Origin: Icerya purchasi
Taxonomy: Eukaryota; Arthropoda; Insecta; Hemiptera; Monophlebidae
DNA: 64,000 nucleotides
Assembly: GCA_039619475.1 (NCBI GenBank)
Contig: CM077116.1
Coordinates: 100,423,164 to 100,487,163, forward strand
Direction: 5' to 3'
Shown: positions 16,010 through 27,620 of the stretch, in pieces
Numbering within the stretch: the stretch's first letter is position 1
Layout of the letters: each line of letters starts with the position of its first letter
Translations under genes and position numbers: made by a program
Notes under the pieces: generated by a model
Told to the model about the DNA's origin: nothing
Database searches by the model: none
The model's input: the letters and a program-made list of their open reading frames with translations, nothing else

Positions 16010-16340
16010 AAATGGCGATTTGGTTGGAGTCGGTTCTGTGCGAGTGCGAGCGCTGTTGTCTGCCTTCATTTGGCGGCCGCGGGTGCGCGCGCAGGCTCGA
16101 GCGAGTCGCGCCGGCTTGCAACCGCTGATACGCTATCATCGCACGCACGCACGCAGCTTGTCGCTCCGCTGTAGTTTTCCCTGCCGCGACCAATGTGTTG
16201 CTGTTGCCCCCTCCGCACTCGTCCTGACTTTGTTTTCTCGCCCGTCTCTTCTCGGCTCCGGTGGTGTATCACCGGCATCCGAACAGTCAGAGTCAGTTCG
16301 GCGGATAGTTCTCGTATTTAAAAGAAAAATGTGTTCTACC
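16010..16340 (+). promoter_or_regulatory. CpG-rich island with an initiator-like TCAGTT, candidate promoter
   Basis: This stretch is sharply richer in G+C and CpG than its flanks. It includes GCGGCCGCGGGTGCGCGCGC near 16071 and a run of GCAC units at about 16139-16153. A TCAGTT at 16293-16298 matches the arthropod initiator consensus (TCAKTY) and sits just before the composition falls back to AT-rich. I did not find a matching downstream promoter element at the standard spacing. Strand is inferred from the initiator only. It could instead be a conserved enhancer or part of an exon. Confidence 0.3.
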
Positions 16341-16746
16341 GTGTAAAGGACTAATGCGATTTTTTTCCGTTTTTTCGTTTTTTTTTTCCTGTTTTTTTAA
16401 TTCTTCTTTTCGAATTGACGTTTAGGTTTCATTAAATACATTTTAGTGTGTGTGCGCGTGTGTGTGGGCGTGGATGTGCGTAAAAAGTATTACTTTTTGT
16501 TTTTTGAATTTTTTAACGAGCAAGAATAATACAAAACAACAATTTTTTCGGGCTTGCGATGTATTTTTTTTAATTAATGGAAGCTTCGGGAGATGATCGT
16601 AATATGGGAAAAAATTACTATGAGGAATTTTAAAGAAAAATCGAATTCGTAAGTACATAGTTTGCACGATCGCATCATCCACCAGGCTGGCGCGCCGAAG
16701 TTCGAATTTCGTTATTTGAAGCGAAGACAGGGACGCTTTTGTTAAA

Positions 16747-16767
16747 ATGGATAACTGGATAAATATG
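16747..16767 (+). other. possible first coding exon ending at a strong splice donor
   Basis: An ATG in a favourable context (TTAAAATGG) is followed after seven codons by ATG/GTAAGT, a near-perfect splice donor at 16768. It lies about 450 bp downstream of the candidate promoter at 16.0-16.3 kb. Very short first coding exons occur in insect genes, but a match of this size can easily arise by chance. No downstream exon was recognised. Confidence 0.15.
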
Positions 16768-18266
16768 GTAAGTAACAAAGCTCCTCTCATACAGTTCACA
16801 TTTCAACAAAAGTTCAAAATGAATTGTGTACGATTTTTTTTTTTTTTTTTTTTGATATTTTATCTTGTATTGAAGAAGACTATTGTTTTGAACTTTATTT
16901 ACTCTCCTGCATATCGCTTTTTGAATGGTTTTGACATCAAATTTTGTTTCATTCTATAATTAATAGATCTGGCAGAGTGTGCGTTGCATTGTGAATTATA
17001 ATCGCGAATTTAATTAATTGTATTTTCTGCGATTAAACGATTTAATGTTAGATTCACTCGTCGAAGTTTTACCGCGGTGATTTTAAAGAAAACCCACCCA
17101 ACAAATATTTTATTATATATACATATATGTATCGAAAGCTTTACCAAGAGTCTTGTAAAAATTTCTGCTTCCATTTTGATTTATCGATACTGATAGAAAA
17201 ATTCTGATTATGAAGGGGGTTAGATTTGTTATTTTTTATGTTTTTTATTCACATGCTATCATCATCTTAGAAATCGGTTTGGAATTTTCAGAAAATAAAT
17301 GTTTTTTTTCCGGTACGTAAATCTCAACTTTTAAAAACTTTGACAATTATATGACAAAAAATCATGAGAGAATCTGCGGCTTACAAATTGAGATTTCTTT
17401 CCCGATAAGTATATTTCAATTTTTTTTTAAAATCCCGCTAAAATTATCGAATAATTATGTATCTTTTCACTGATTAATAAAATCGGAAAAAAAAAAAAAA
17501 GAAAAGTTGACCAATTCACGGCAGAGATTGCGTAAAAACATCGGGGGTCGCTTTGTAAAAGCATTCGAATATTGCCGAACGGTTTTATTTATACATATTA
17601 TGGAGAAAACCAGTGTCCTAAAGACTATTTAACACGGATCATTTTCGAATACTGTCAGAGATTATCGGAACGGGATTTTCCGTGTATTTTTCATTTGATG
17701 AACCGTTGAAACTGCCGGTGGTATGTTCGTATAATTTTTCGCAATTTCGATGTACACTTTAAAAATTTACAATCTAGCCGGCGTTGCTTCTTGCATGAAC
17801 CGCGTCACGCTCAAAATGATTTGACGACAACTTTTACAAAATGATTTTCTGACTTTTGGTTATTCTCACGGCTTGGTTTTTTTTTTATACCGAAAGTCGT
17901 TTATCCTTCCAAATGCGTAATGGAATTATTCGAAAAATACGAATTTCTTCTGCAGAGTATGCGGCTGTATTGATCGCTTTTGAATAGCTATCGAATGTTA
18001 CAACCGGGGAAAACGTAAAGCCCCCCCGGACCTTGGCAAATTCGCAAACGTTTCAAAAAGATGCCTGTTGTATGTAGTTTTTAATTTTATCCTAATTTTA
18101 TAATTTAAAATGAATTTTTCAAAACATATTTCGAAAAAATTTCTGATTATAATATACTCCCATATGTATGTATTTCGCTCTTTCCATTTGAAGTTGCCAG
18201 TTCAATCGTATAAAATAGTTTTGATTCTTGTCGGACCGACCGGATGCGTTATAATTTTATTTTGAT

Positions 18267-18269
<3 letters not shown>

Positions 18270-18299
<30 letters not shown>
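18270..18299. repeat. poly-T tract of 30
   Basis: One of the longest homopolymers in the window. A similar tract of 27 T lies at 18569-18595. They might be antisense poly-A tails of retroposed sequence, but nothing recognisable is attached. Confidence 0.9.
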
Positions 18300-18300
<1 letters not shown>

Positions 18301-19702
18301 AAAACAGGGAAGATCGATATTAAAAGGGCTATTTAGTAACTACATTAATGGTCGAATTTTTTTTCTCTTCTCACTTGTCAGACTATTAAATACCTTTGCC
18401 TCAGCAATAATCGGGCGCTCACACCATTATCGCGCGACCGCAGGAATAAGCGCCGTTTATGTAAATAAAATTTAATGGAAGGCATTTTGAATAATACATT
18501 AAAGCAGATTAATTTAAGGAGTTACAGGGTGTGCATGTATCTCTTGAGCTTGTCTTGCTGCGATAATGTTTTTTTTTTTTTTTTTTTTTTTTTTTCTTCG
18601 AGATAATGGAGAAAAAAAACATTAATGCTGGATATCATAAAGAGTACTTTTTTTTTTGTTAAATTTTTGGATTTAGAAAAAGGGAAAACAATGTGCTAAG
18701 TGTAATTCCGAACGAATGGAGATTCAGAATCGGTGCATTTACAAAATAAGAAAAAGGTAAAGTTCAGTACCGTCTATTATTTCTTTTCTTTTTAATTGAC
18801 GTTTTTTGTTTATCCTGCATCACGGTTGGTATTTAATGAATTACGTTTTGCTATTATATTCCATTATTATTTATGCTATTAGCCGAATCAGACTCTATTC
18901 AAAAAAATCTTAATCTTGTTCATTAAAATTCTCTTCAGGCAAGCCGGGAAAAAAAAAATTATACGCAATACAGATTTTTCTTTTGACTTTACATCGTTTA
19001 GGTTTTTTTTTTTTTTTTCTTACATTTTGAACAGGCTTCCTATTCGTTACGCTTTTATTTCATTTTCTTGTTACCATTATTTTGGTAGTTTTTTTCTTTG
19101 ATTTTTTTTCCATTCGCTCTTTTTCTTCATTTCGATTTGTCTCGATATTTCTTCTTCGTTTTTTGTTGTTGTTTTTTTTTTTTTTTTTTGTTTTAAGATC
19201 CCTTTTTAATTCCGGCTAACCTTTTAATCCATTTTGCTTTTGTGTTCTTTCGATACAATTTTCGGACAGCTTTTTGAAGAGCAGTCTCTGTTCAGCGAGA
19301 AGTCGGAATTTTTTTCGATTCGTAGTGCCTCTTTGTACACACTAATTTTATCTTTCCTTTCAGTCTGATAACTAAGAACTGCCTCCTATTTTTCTCGCAG
19401 AAAAAATCTCGAAAGGTGTCACAAGAGCTCATAACGACGACAGCGCTCGGGTCTTCGGATGACCGGTTATAACCTACGATTTCGTTTCTTTCGTATTGTG
19501 TTACACCTTCATTCTTTTCTCCTAACCGTACCGATAAGCAACTAGTTTTTCACACTTTGCGAGAATTTCTTACCCTGAAACTGGTTTTGACATGCAGCTG
19601 GTATGTAAATTAGGCACATTGTTGTAAAAATGTTATCGCGCTAACGGGGAACAATTTCTCAAATGATTCACAGTAGCTTTAGAATTTACTTTGCGCATGT
19701 TT

Positions 19703-19742
19703 CTCCGTACCCATATGTTTCCCCGTACCCATATGTTTCCCC
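19703..19742. repeat. 18-bp tandem duplication
   Basis: Two copies of an 18-bp unit (CYCCGTACCCATATGTTT) lie head to tail at 19703-19720 and 19721-19738, followed by the first bases of a third. One base differs, so the duplication is recent or conserved. Confidence 0.9.
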
Positions 19743-20846
19743 TTGTGAAAAACTTTTATGTTGCAAATTTGTTTTCTCAAGTTGAACATTTCACACAAGT
19801 TTCCGCAAATCGGTAATGTTCACTTCGTCTAATGAAACATAGCCAAGCGTGACTTTTAGAGAATAACGAACACACTTTTAATAATCTACCGACAAAACTC
19901 GATCATTGTAATTTTTCATTTCTATCAATTAGTGCAGCGGTTACACTTTCGTATTCGTTTAAAATTTTCGCGATATAAAATAATAAATATATATTTCGGT
20001 TAATGCAATAAAGTTTGTTTTTTTTTTTTTTTTTTATTCCTACGTAAACTCATTCATCTTATGCAGTTGTTTTTTTATTTGTATTTAACAGCCGAATTTT
20101 CATTTTTCTGCGTGTAAAAAATACACAAGGGAACGGGGGGCTAAAATCACACTGCATTTTAATGCAGACATAAAGAGTTATAGCTGGTTAGTACATATTG
20201 TTTATGCATTCCGTGAACAGTAGTATACTCCATATTCGATCTTTACTATTTTTCTTTTTTGTTTCCTTTTTTTTTTTTTTTTAAAGCACCTTCTCATATT
20301 ACTCAATCCGGAAGAATCTTTCCGGCTCTTAAAACCGGCTTAATTCGTTTCTGCGAAAGAGGCTAAACCATCCTTTCAGATACTGCACAAACATCGTGTA
20401 TCATATTCTTCACCCCAGTCACAGCTGCCTTTTGAACATTTTTGAAAATCATTAATCTTCGATTGTTCTAATAAATAACGAGAATACCGTAAGAGTAGCC
20501 AATAATGTGTATGTGTTCAAAACGAAAATTAAAAACGGCCAGGAAATAAAATTGTTGCTCTTTAAGAAAATCCCATATGTCCGAAATAAACTGCTATTAC
20601 TTATTAGCGCGCGACGTCGATACCAAAGAGGGGATGGGTTTGTGTGTTTGCGTATGTATGTGTGTACGCGTTTAATAGTGTAGGAAAAAAAGTGGATAAT
20701 GTTTGAAGAAAATAGATGACCCTAATATGCTCGAGGTAGGCAAATTACTAGAACGGACGAAAAAGTTTTTAAGTGATTTCGAAAAGGAAAAATAATCGGA
20801 ACAACGTAAATTCGATATGGTTTACTATTTGATTTTTTTAAAAAAG

Positions 20847-21080
20847 TAGCACGGTAGCCCGGTGGTTGAAGTGCTACCAAACCGGAGGTATCATGGGTTT
20901 CTGGGAGTTGTTTCGTTCCGGATTTGAGTCGTTCCCGGGTGTTTATCCGATTTGAAATTTAATATTGGTTATGTCAGAGAAATCTGGGAAAGTGGGATGT
21001 AACTGGCCCACTACTCTCATGAAAAGCTTAACTTCACCGTCCATTGTACCTTATTAAAGGTATATGGGGCTTACTTTAAA
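20847..21080 (+). mobile_element. tRNA-derived SINE (family 1), copy 1
   Basis: Starts with a tRNA-like A box, GTAGCCCGGTGGTTGAAG, and a degenerate B-box region around 20890-20905. It ends with a unique tail that contains AAAGCTTAACTTCAC, then CC.TTGTACCTTATTAAAGGT and ATATGGGGCTTACTTTA. The same order, including the exact AAAGCTTAACTTCAC, is found inverted at 60541-60836, and a more diverged copy lies at 43061-43344. A polymerase III head plus a shared non-tRNA body in three dispersed copies is the definition of a SINE. The source tRNA is not determined. Confidence 0.85.
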
Positions 21081-21084
21081 TGCT

Positions 21085-24000
21085 TTCATCAGCAAATTTT
21101 GTGAACTACCAAGATTAAAAAAGCTTTAAAGGATTTCTAATTTTGTTATTGGAAATAATTACTTATAGGTAGTCCTAGTATTAATGTTGAGAAATCAGCT
21201 GTGAAAGGAGCCTAGTACGGAGTTGCACAGTGATGTATAAAACGCGATAGTAACACGACCTAAAAATTGTACTCTTAACGAAGGCTGCCACGAAAAATTC
21301 TATTTTTCTTCCGTCTCATTTTTGAAAGGTAGTCGTATTAGATTGCGATGTCCGGTTATACAGACTTTGTTAATAATATCATTTTACGGTAGTAAAAGAG
21401 CATTTGAACTTTTTAATGAATATAGTATAGGATGTTAGGAGAGGAATGGTTAAATAGTAGTACATTAGTTTCGTAGCACAATTAATACAGATCTGAATCT
21501 AGAAGTAATAAAATGCGATTAAAATCGTTAGAAATTACAATGGGTTGTAGAAGTATAATTTACAGAAATAAAACCAAATTCGTGTAAATTGGGGAAAAAA
21601 ACTGTCCAATGGCGACAGTCTCCTTAGGACGACCCGATTGTATAAAATGATATTAGCAAAATCCGCGATGCAAAATAGTTTCCGCTGGCAGTATCGATTA
21701 ATTCCGGGACAAATAATTCGAATATTCTTTAAAAAAAAAAACCCTAACACACAGCCACCTTATGAGTATGGCCTTCTGACCGCGTTGTAAAGCGCCTTTT
21801 TTCGGTAATGTTTGGTATGACATAGATGCCCTTCTTAAGCGCAACCTAAGTGAAGTCCGAAGCATGTTTTTGGTTCTTCGTTTAGTTGTTAGCATTCGTG
21901 CTCTGGTTGTTTTTGTTTTCATTCCTTCGAAATATTTCTAAAGAATCATTTTTAACTACCGTTTTAAAATAACTAAACTGTTCGAAATAACGTTTTTATT
22001 CTTATTTATTCGATATTTCCGAACTGAATAAAATTAGAGCTTTAGCCTAGATGTAAAATCAGCATTTGTTTAAAAACTATAAGTGCAATGGAACCAAGAA
22101 ATTTATATCGCATGTTGTAATTATCAGAACAATTTCGCTTAATTATCGCGAATACTGTAGACTTCATCCCGATATAGGTATCCGTTTGTGTCTAATACTC
22201 GTAATAGCGATTTATAGTCAATTTTATGTCTTGTTACTATTATTACCGTGTACTGTTATTTATAAATGTTTCGAGTTTTTTTGTTTTTTTTTTCCTCTTT
22301 GCATTTAATTTTATTGCATGAGCGGTACACGTTGATCGCCTATTAGCTGAATGTAAATGTTAATTTTTTTTTTTTTTTAATTACTCTCCAGATAGATTTT
22401 TCTCCGAGACGGTATAATGAACGTTGAGTAATTTCGAGAATTAATTAACCGATCGTCGACGATCTTGATTGACATATATTTATAAAAAATAATATAAGTA
22501 GTCACACAATTTACGACAAGTGTATTTTCGTAAAGATGTAAAAAATCGTAAAAACACGCTTTTTAATTACAAAAGAAAAATACGAGTTGCATTTTTAAAA
22601 AATAAACGGTTGCAGTGTTTCCGTTTATTGCAGTGAAAATTTGTTAACATTAATGGAAGGAATAAAGAAGGAAGAAACAGCTGATAATTACTAGAAATTT
22701 AATATTTCTAATCAAACGGCGGGGAGACGCTCGTCACTTCGGCTTATAATAAATGCGCGGTAGTATTGAGTTTAGTATGAAAATTCGTATTTTAGCGAAT
22801 TTCCAGAATAACCTGAAAAAATTTCTGGACGTGCAAAATGGCCGCCCCGATGATATAAAGCTTTGAAAATGTTCAGTTATCCGTCTTTAGCAGCAGCTTT
22901 CCAGTACGACATTTTAAAATTTTTTCGCGTATTTTGTGTTAACCGCATTGTTGCTTTATTCGTTGTTGCCTTTTGCCTATGGCTAGTGTCTGTTTTTCAA
23001 TTCTAATTATGGATTTCTTCTTTTTCATTGCTACTATTAATAGAATTGTTAATGGATTTTGCTATTCGAACTGATGTATTGTTTTGCCTTTAATTTTTTT
23101 GCTTCATTCGGCAGGAGGATCTAATGGAGTTAACTGCAGAAGTATGGTTAGTTCTGCACGGGATGCGGTCAATAAACTGAAGATGTATTACTAAAGTTTT
23201 CGTTTTTTTATTCGATTTTTGTAGTAGTTGTTCTGGAAAGGCCAAAAAGTGGTAAATAAAAATATTAAAAAAAATAATCGGTTTATTCTTTGACTTTGAG
23301 CTTTTTCGTGGCTGCTTTATTATAATTTATTTTTGCCTTTTTTACTTTTTTGGCGTTATTTATTATTTTTCTTACGTATTTCAGCAGCGTGCGTCGGCCT
23401 AATAGGAGACAGAAGTGATTAATATTAGCTTCTTTTTTTTTTTTCCATCGCTTACGGACCAAGGCGGTTACACTATCGTTAAAAAAAATCATAGCTTAAC
23501 TGTGAAACATTTTTTTCGTTTACATATATCAATTGGAACATTGATTTTTCCGATGCGATTAACTTTGATCGGAAGATCGGCGCGCGATCATGTCGATTTT
23601 TTTATTCGATTTTTTTTTTGTTTTGTTCGTGGATTTTTCGTTCCGTTGTTGAAGTGATTGTATGAAACGGATAGCTCAAGTAGATTTTAGATTCAGTTCC
23701 GAGCTGGAGTTCTCTTTAAAGAACAATTAATTAGGCAAAAGCCGAGCCCCAAAAAAAAAACAAAAAAAAACAAAAACAAAAACAAAAAAAAACCCGTCGG
23801 ATACTAGAACTAGAATTGGTAGTGCTATCATTAAAACATAATACACGGAGATATTGTGTAAAATGATAAATTTGACAATTATCTAAGGTACGCATCTGAA
23901 AAGATAATTTAAAGCCGGCCCTGATTCACTGCCAAGGTCATGTTGCTCGGGTTCTAATTCGAATCGATTATAAATACGTTAAATATAAATTACTGTTAAC

Positions 24001-25639
24001 TGTTATTTACAGCGCGGGCCGGAAGCCGTGGAACAAATTGCTTTCCATAATAGCGGCGATGTGTGTTTTATTACATCTTCCGGAGCAGAGAGGTACAGTA
24101 GGGGTTTTTCGATTTTTTCAAGTACTGGCCGTGTGATCTCTACTTTCGGCAGATTAATTAGTAGTAGTACTACTGGTAGAGTGTGCTTATAGAAAAGTTG
24201 TGTTGCACGCACCTCGTTCTATTTACTGATTGCGACTGGAAGTTCAGCGAAATGGATTTTTCGCACATTAAAAATTGTCCCTGTAACAACTGTAGCCGTA
24301 TAATATAACTTCGGCGCTGTTCCGAGTTATAAATTAGTGCGAGCTGTAACAACACCGTTAGTGGCCGAGATTTCTCTTAATTGATAAGAGCGAATTGTTC
24401 AATTATAAATTAAAGGAAAATTGTTTTCGTTAAATTTTAAAAAAGCCCAATTTTTTCTTAACTCGTCAATAAGAAAAAAATTATGTTGCATTTTTTTTTT
24501 TTCTTTTTTAAAATCGGCTTAACCATTTTTTACTTCGGAGTTACATAACTCGGATGTATCGGGCAGTGTTTTTGTTGAAATATAATAATAGAATAAAAAC
24601 CGACGTGCTAATTGCGTAAAATTAATTAGAAGTTATAAAGTTCCAAAGTTAATTAAACAATTAGATTCTCTTATTTTAAATACGAAACGACATTTAACGC
24701 GGCAAACCGCGCTCTCCAATCATTTGACAGCCAGTTGGGCAGATTATTATTTCAATGATCGAAGGTGAGCCGAAAATCGGACAACATTTTTTTGGGATAG
24801 AAAATTTCTAACAATGCGTATTATTTCCGCTCAGATCTTGGAAAGTTTAAAGCTGCGTGCATTTCTGAGAGTAGTATTATCGCATTTTTTAAAATCTGCT
24901 TCTCCTCATCTGGTATGAGTAAAAAGTTCGCAGGTCCCTGGGGTCTTTTAAAGTCTCCGATGACCGTTCTTAATTGACAAAATAAATAAAAGAGTCAACA
25001 GCAGTAAATTTATATACACTGTTTTATCTTCGTCTTGACCTACCTCCGTTAAATTATCGAGTTAATAACCAACAATTTAGCAACAGTCTCGTTTTACGTA
25101 CACTTCTGTTTGAAAAGTTAGATCCTGTTCTTTCAGGATTAGTTCTCGGTATTTTTGTTTGGTTATCAATATTTCTCTCTCTCTCTCTCATTTATTTGAA
25201 TTAGTTTTTAATGGAAAATAGATTTTTCCCCGTTGAAATATTAAAAGCTTACAGATTTTAACTATGTTATCCTTGTTTGTTTGTACTAGAATATGTTATT
25301 TTTTATGGGGCCAAAAAAAAGAAAAAAGAAAAAAAAGAAAAAAAAGACAGTAGCACTCTCATACTTGGGAGGTACAAAGAAAGTAATATAGTTGATCACG
25401 TGACTCGAAAGGTAATTTCTAGTTGTCAATTTTAAGATCAAGGACGTTCACTTATCGGCGAAACAACGACGCAGTCGTTACATTGTCACTCACACAATGA
25501 GAAACTGAGGCTAATAATAATACCTGTTTTATATAGTACCATTGAGAAACTGCAAAAAATTGCTTTCAGGAATTTCGGCTTTTAATTGTAATTTTTACGC
25601 GTAATCACAATAATAATTATAGTAGTAGTAATAATAATA

Positions 25640-25702
<63 letters not shown>

Positions 25703-26780
25703 TCATTATTAATTGCATCTGTAGCCAACATGAAAATGTATAAAAGCGAGTAAAAAATAAGGTAGTTTACGGTAGGTAATTCTGGTTTGTCCAGTTATAA
25801 TTTTGATTTTTGTTTTATTTTGTTTTATAAAAGCCAATGTCAATTTCATTTTTATTTTACCTGCTGTAATGTAAAAGGTTTACTTGATTTTTGCACAATG
25901 GACTGCTACTTTAAGAAGTGAATTCTTTTAAGGTGGTGAAATTGAACGACGATTTCAAATTTTATGGCAATGATGACATCACGTTTAAATAGTGATTTTT
26001 ACGCGTGTACTCATTTAATCTGTTTCGCAGTTATGAAAAATTTTATATCTAATAGACTTTAAAAATTTCCGTATAAATCGAATAAGCCGCGTAATAAAAA
26101 ATACTAAATCGTAATTTTGTTGACAAGTACAAAAATCAGAGTCGTCTAACGACGTATATATCATTTCACACGAAGTACCGGTAGGACGTTTTTGTAGCTT
26201 ACATAAAATGTTACTCTACCTACATGTTCAGTTTTTGAAGTAGTTCTGTGAACTACCAACCGCGAAAATAAAAAAAAATAAAAAAAAATAAAAAAATAAA
26301 AGAACGATCGTTAAAAAGTTTCAAATCATAAAGGTTTTCCGGTAATCCTGTTATTTCGTCAGTTTTATATTTCGTATACTTTCTTAAGGAGACACGAGAT
26401 CTGATTTTCCGTTCAATATTATTAGGACTAATACAGAATGTTCTTGATTTTTCTTATAATTTATTTAAAGTATATTCTTTTCATTTAAGAGGCCGCCAAG
26501 TTTCTTTTTGATTTTTAATATTGGCCTTGGAAAATTTTTAATATTCGACGGTAGACCTTTTTCATTAACTTGTTGTTTAAAAATCGACTAATACTTTCGC
26601 TGTCCTCTAACGGTAGAGCAGTATTATATTTTTATTTTATAATTTCTTTTTCTGTGTTTCTAATTTTTATTAAATTCTTGCGCCGTTTCATCTATCAATT
26701 TTGTGTTCGCGTCTAAAATTTTTTACTTTCGATTTATAATGTTAAAATTTCAGATTATGAAAAAAAGTAAAAAATCGCAG
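21085..26780. other. AT-rich stretch, nothing recognised
   Basis: Holds poly-T and A-rich simple sequence (for example at 23751-23795, 25313-25350 and 26268-26300) and short unrelated frames. No exon or element boundary could be supported. Confidence 0.6.
25620..25700. repeat. (AAT)n microsatellite with GAT variants
   Basis: About 80 bp of AAT/TAA units with a few AGT and GAT interruptions near the left edge. Confidence 0.9.
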
Positions 26781-26799
26781 ACTTTTTATAAAACGCTTG

Positions 26800-27620
26800 A
26801 TTAGTATTATATGCATATATTGTTATCCGGGGAAGTCGTTTTCTCATCCTCCAATTTAAAATTCCTTCGGTTTGTTCAATCTGTTATGCTGGGTTCACTG
26901 CTTTTTTGCGTGCCTTTACTTTTATCAGAGCTTCGTCTCTGGCCATATCCTTATCCTGTGCCGGGTGCTCAAAACGTGCTTGTAGGCCGTCGCATCGCCC
27001 CTTCCTTCTCACTCAACCGACTACTACGTTATCCTTCTTATTCGCTCCTTGATTCATGATCTTATCCTTTCTCAGCTCAATTCAAAATGGTCTCTTTTGG
27101 TTGACGGTCGTGCCAAAATCTAGAGAAATGAGTTAATTGTGACTCATTGGCTTAATAATTATCTTCCTCATTTGACAGGTTTCTTCTTCCTGTTTTCTCA
27201 TTATCCAATCTTCTGTCTACAGCTGTTCATTCCAAACTTTGGTTTAACTCTTCCTCATTCTTTAGCTCGGATTGTTTTTTCTTGTCCATTCAACCTTCCT
27301 TTCCTCGCTTCCTCCTTTTTCTTGACTTACCTTCTAATTTATCTGCGACTTGCCGTTCCCTTAATATATGCATTGCTCCAATAACCACTTTGTTATATAT
27401 AATCTTCGGTTGTTCGTTAGCTTTCAATCGAACAATCTTCTTTCTATTCCTTCCTTTTACAAATCGGTATTCCCACTCCATACTGCTCTTCGTTCATTCT
27501 CTCCCTTATTTTTCCTTGTGTTATCCAAGCTCTTGATTATTTTTTGTCTGCTATCTCTGATCGCGTAAAAATCTGAGTCTTCTTTTTCTTTGTTCTTGGG
27601 TCAATGCTCTTTTTGACGAA
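26800..27620 (+). mobile_element. pyrimidine-rich block, possible endonuclease part of family A
   Basis: The plus strand here has the same C/T-rich, Ser/Leu/Phe-coding composition as the family A copies. One segment, LLSELRLWPYPYPVPG (about 26918-26965), resembles the S-E-T-W-L...PG motif of non-LTR apurinic endonucleases. Several stops and frame changes follow. No RT motif is visible and no direct alignment to the other copies was found, as expected if only the upstream endonuclease region is present. Composition is the stronger evidence and the motif is weak, so this remains tentative. Confidence 0.35.

Larger units (their letters stand above)
16780..20840. other. AT-rich stretch, nothing recognised
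   Basis: Dominated by poly-T tracts. There is no transposon terminus, RNA gene or credible coding frame. Confidence 0.6.

Noticed and set aside
23925..23980. GGGTTCTAATTCGAATCG, considered as a tRNA B box
   Set aside because: The B-box core is mismatched, and there is no A box at suitable distance and no cloverleaf.
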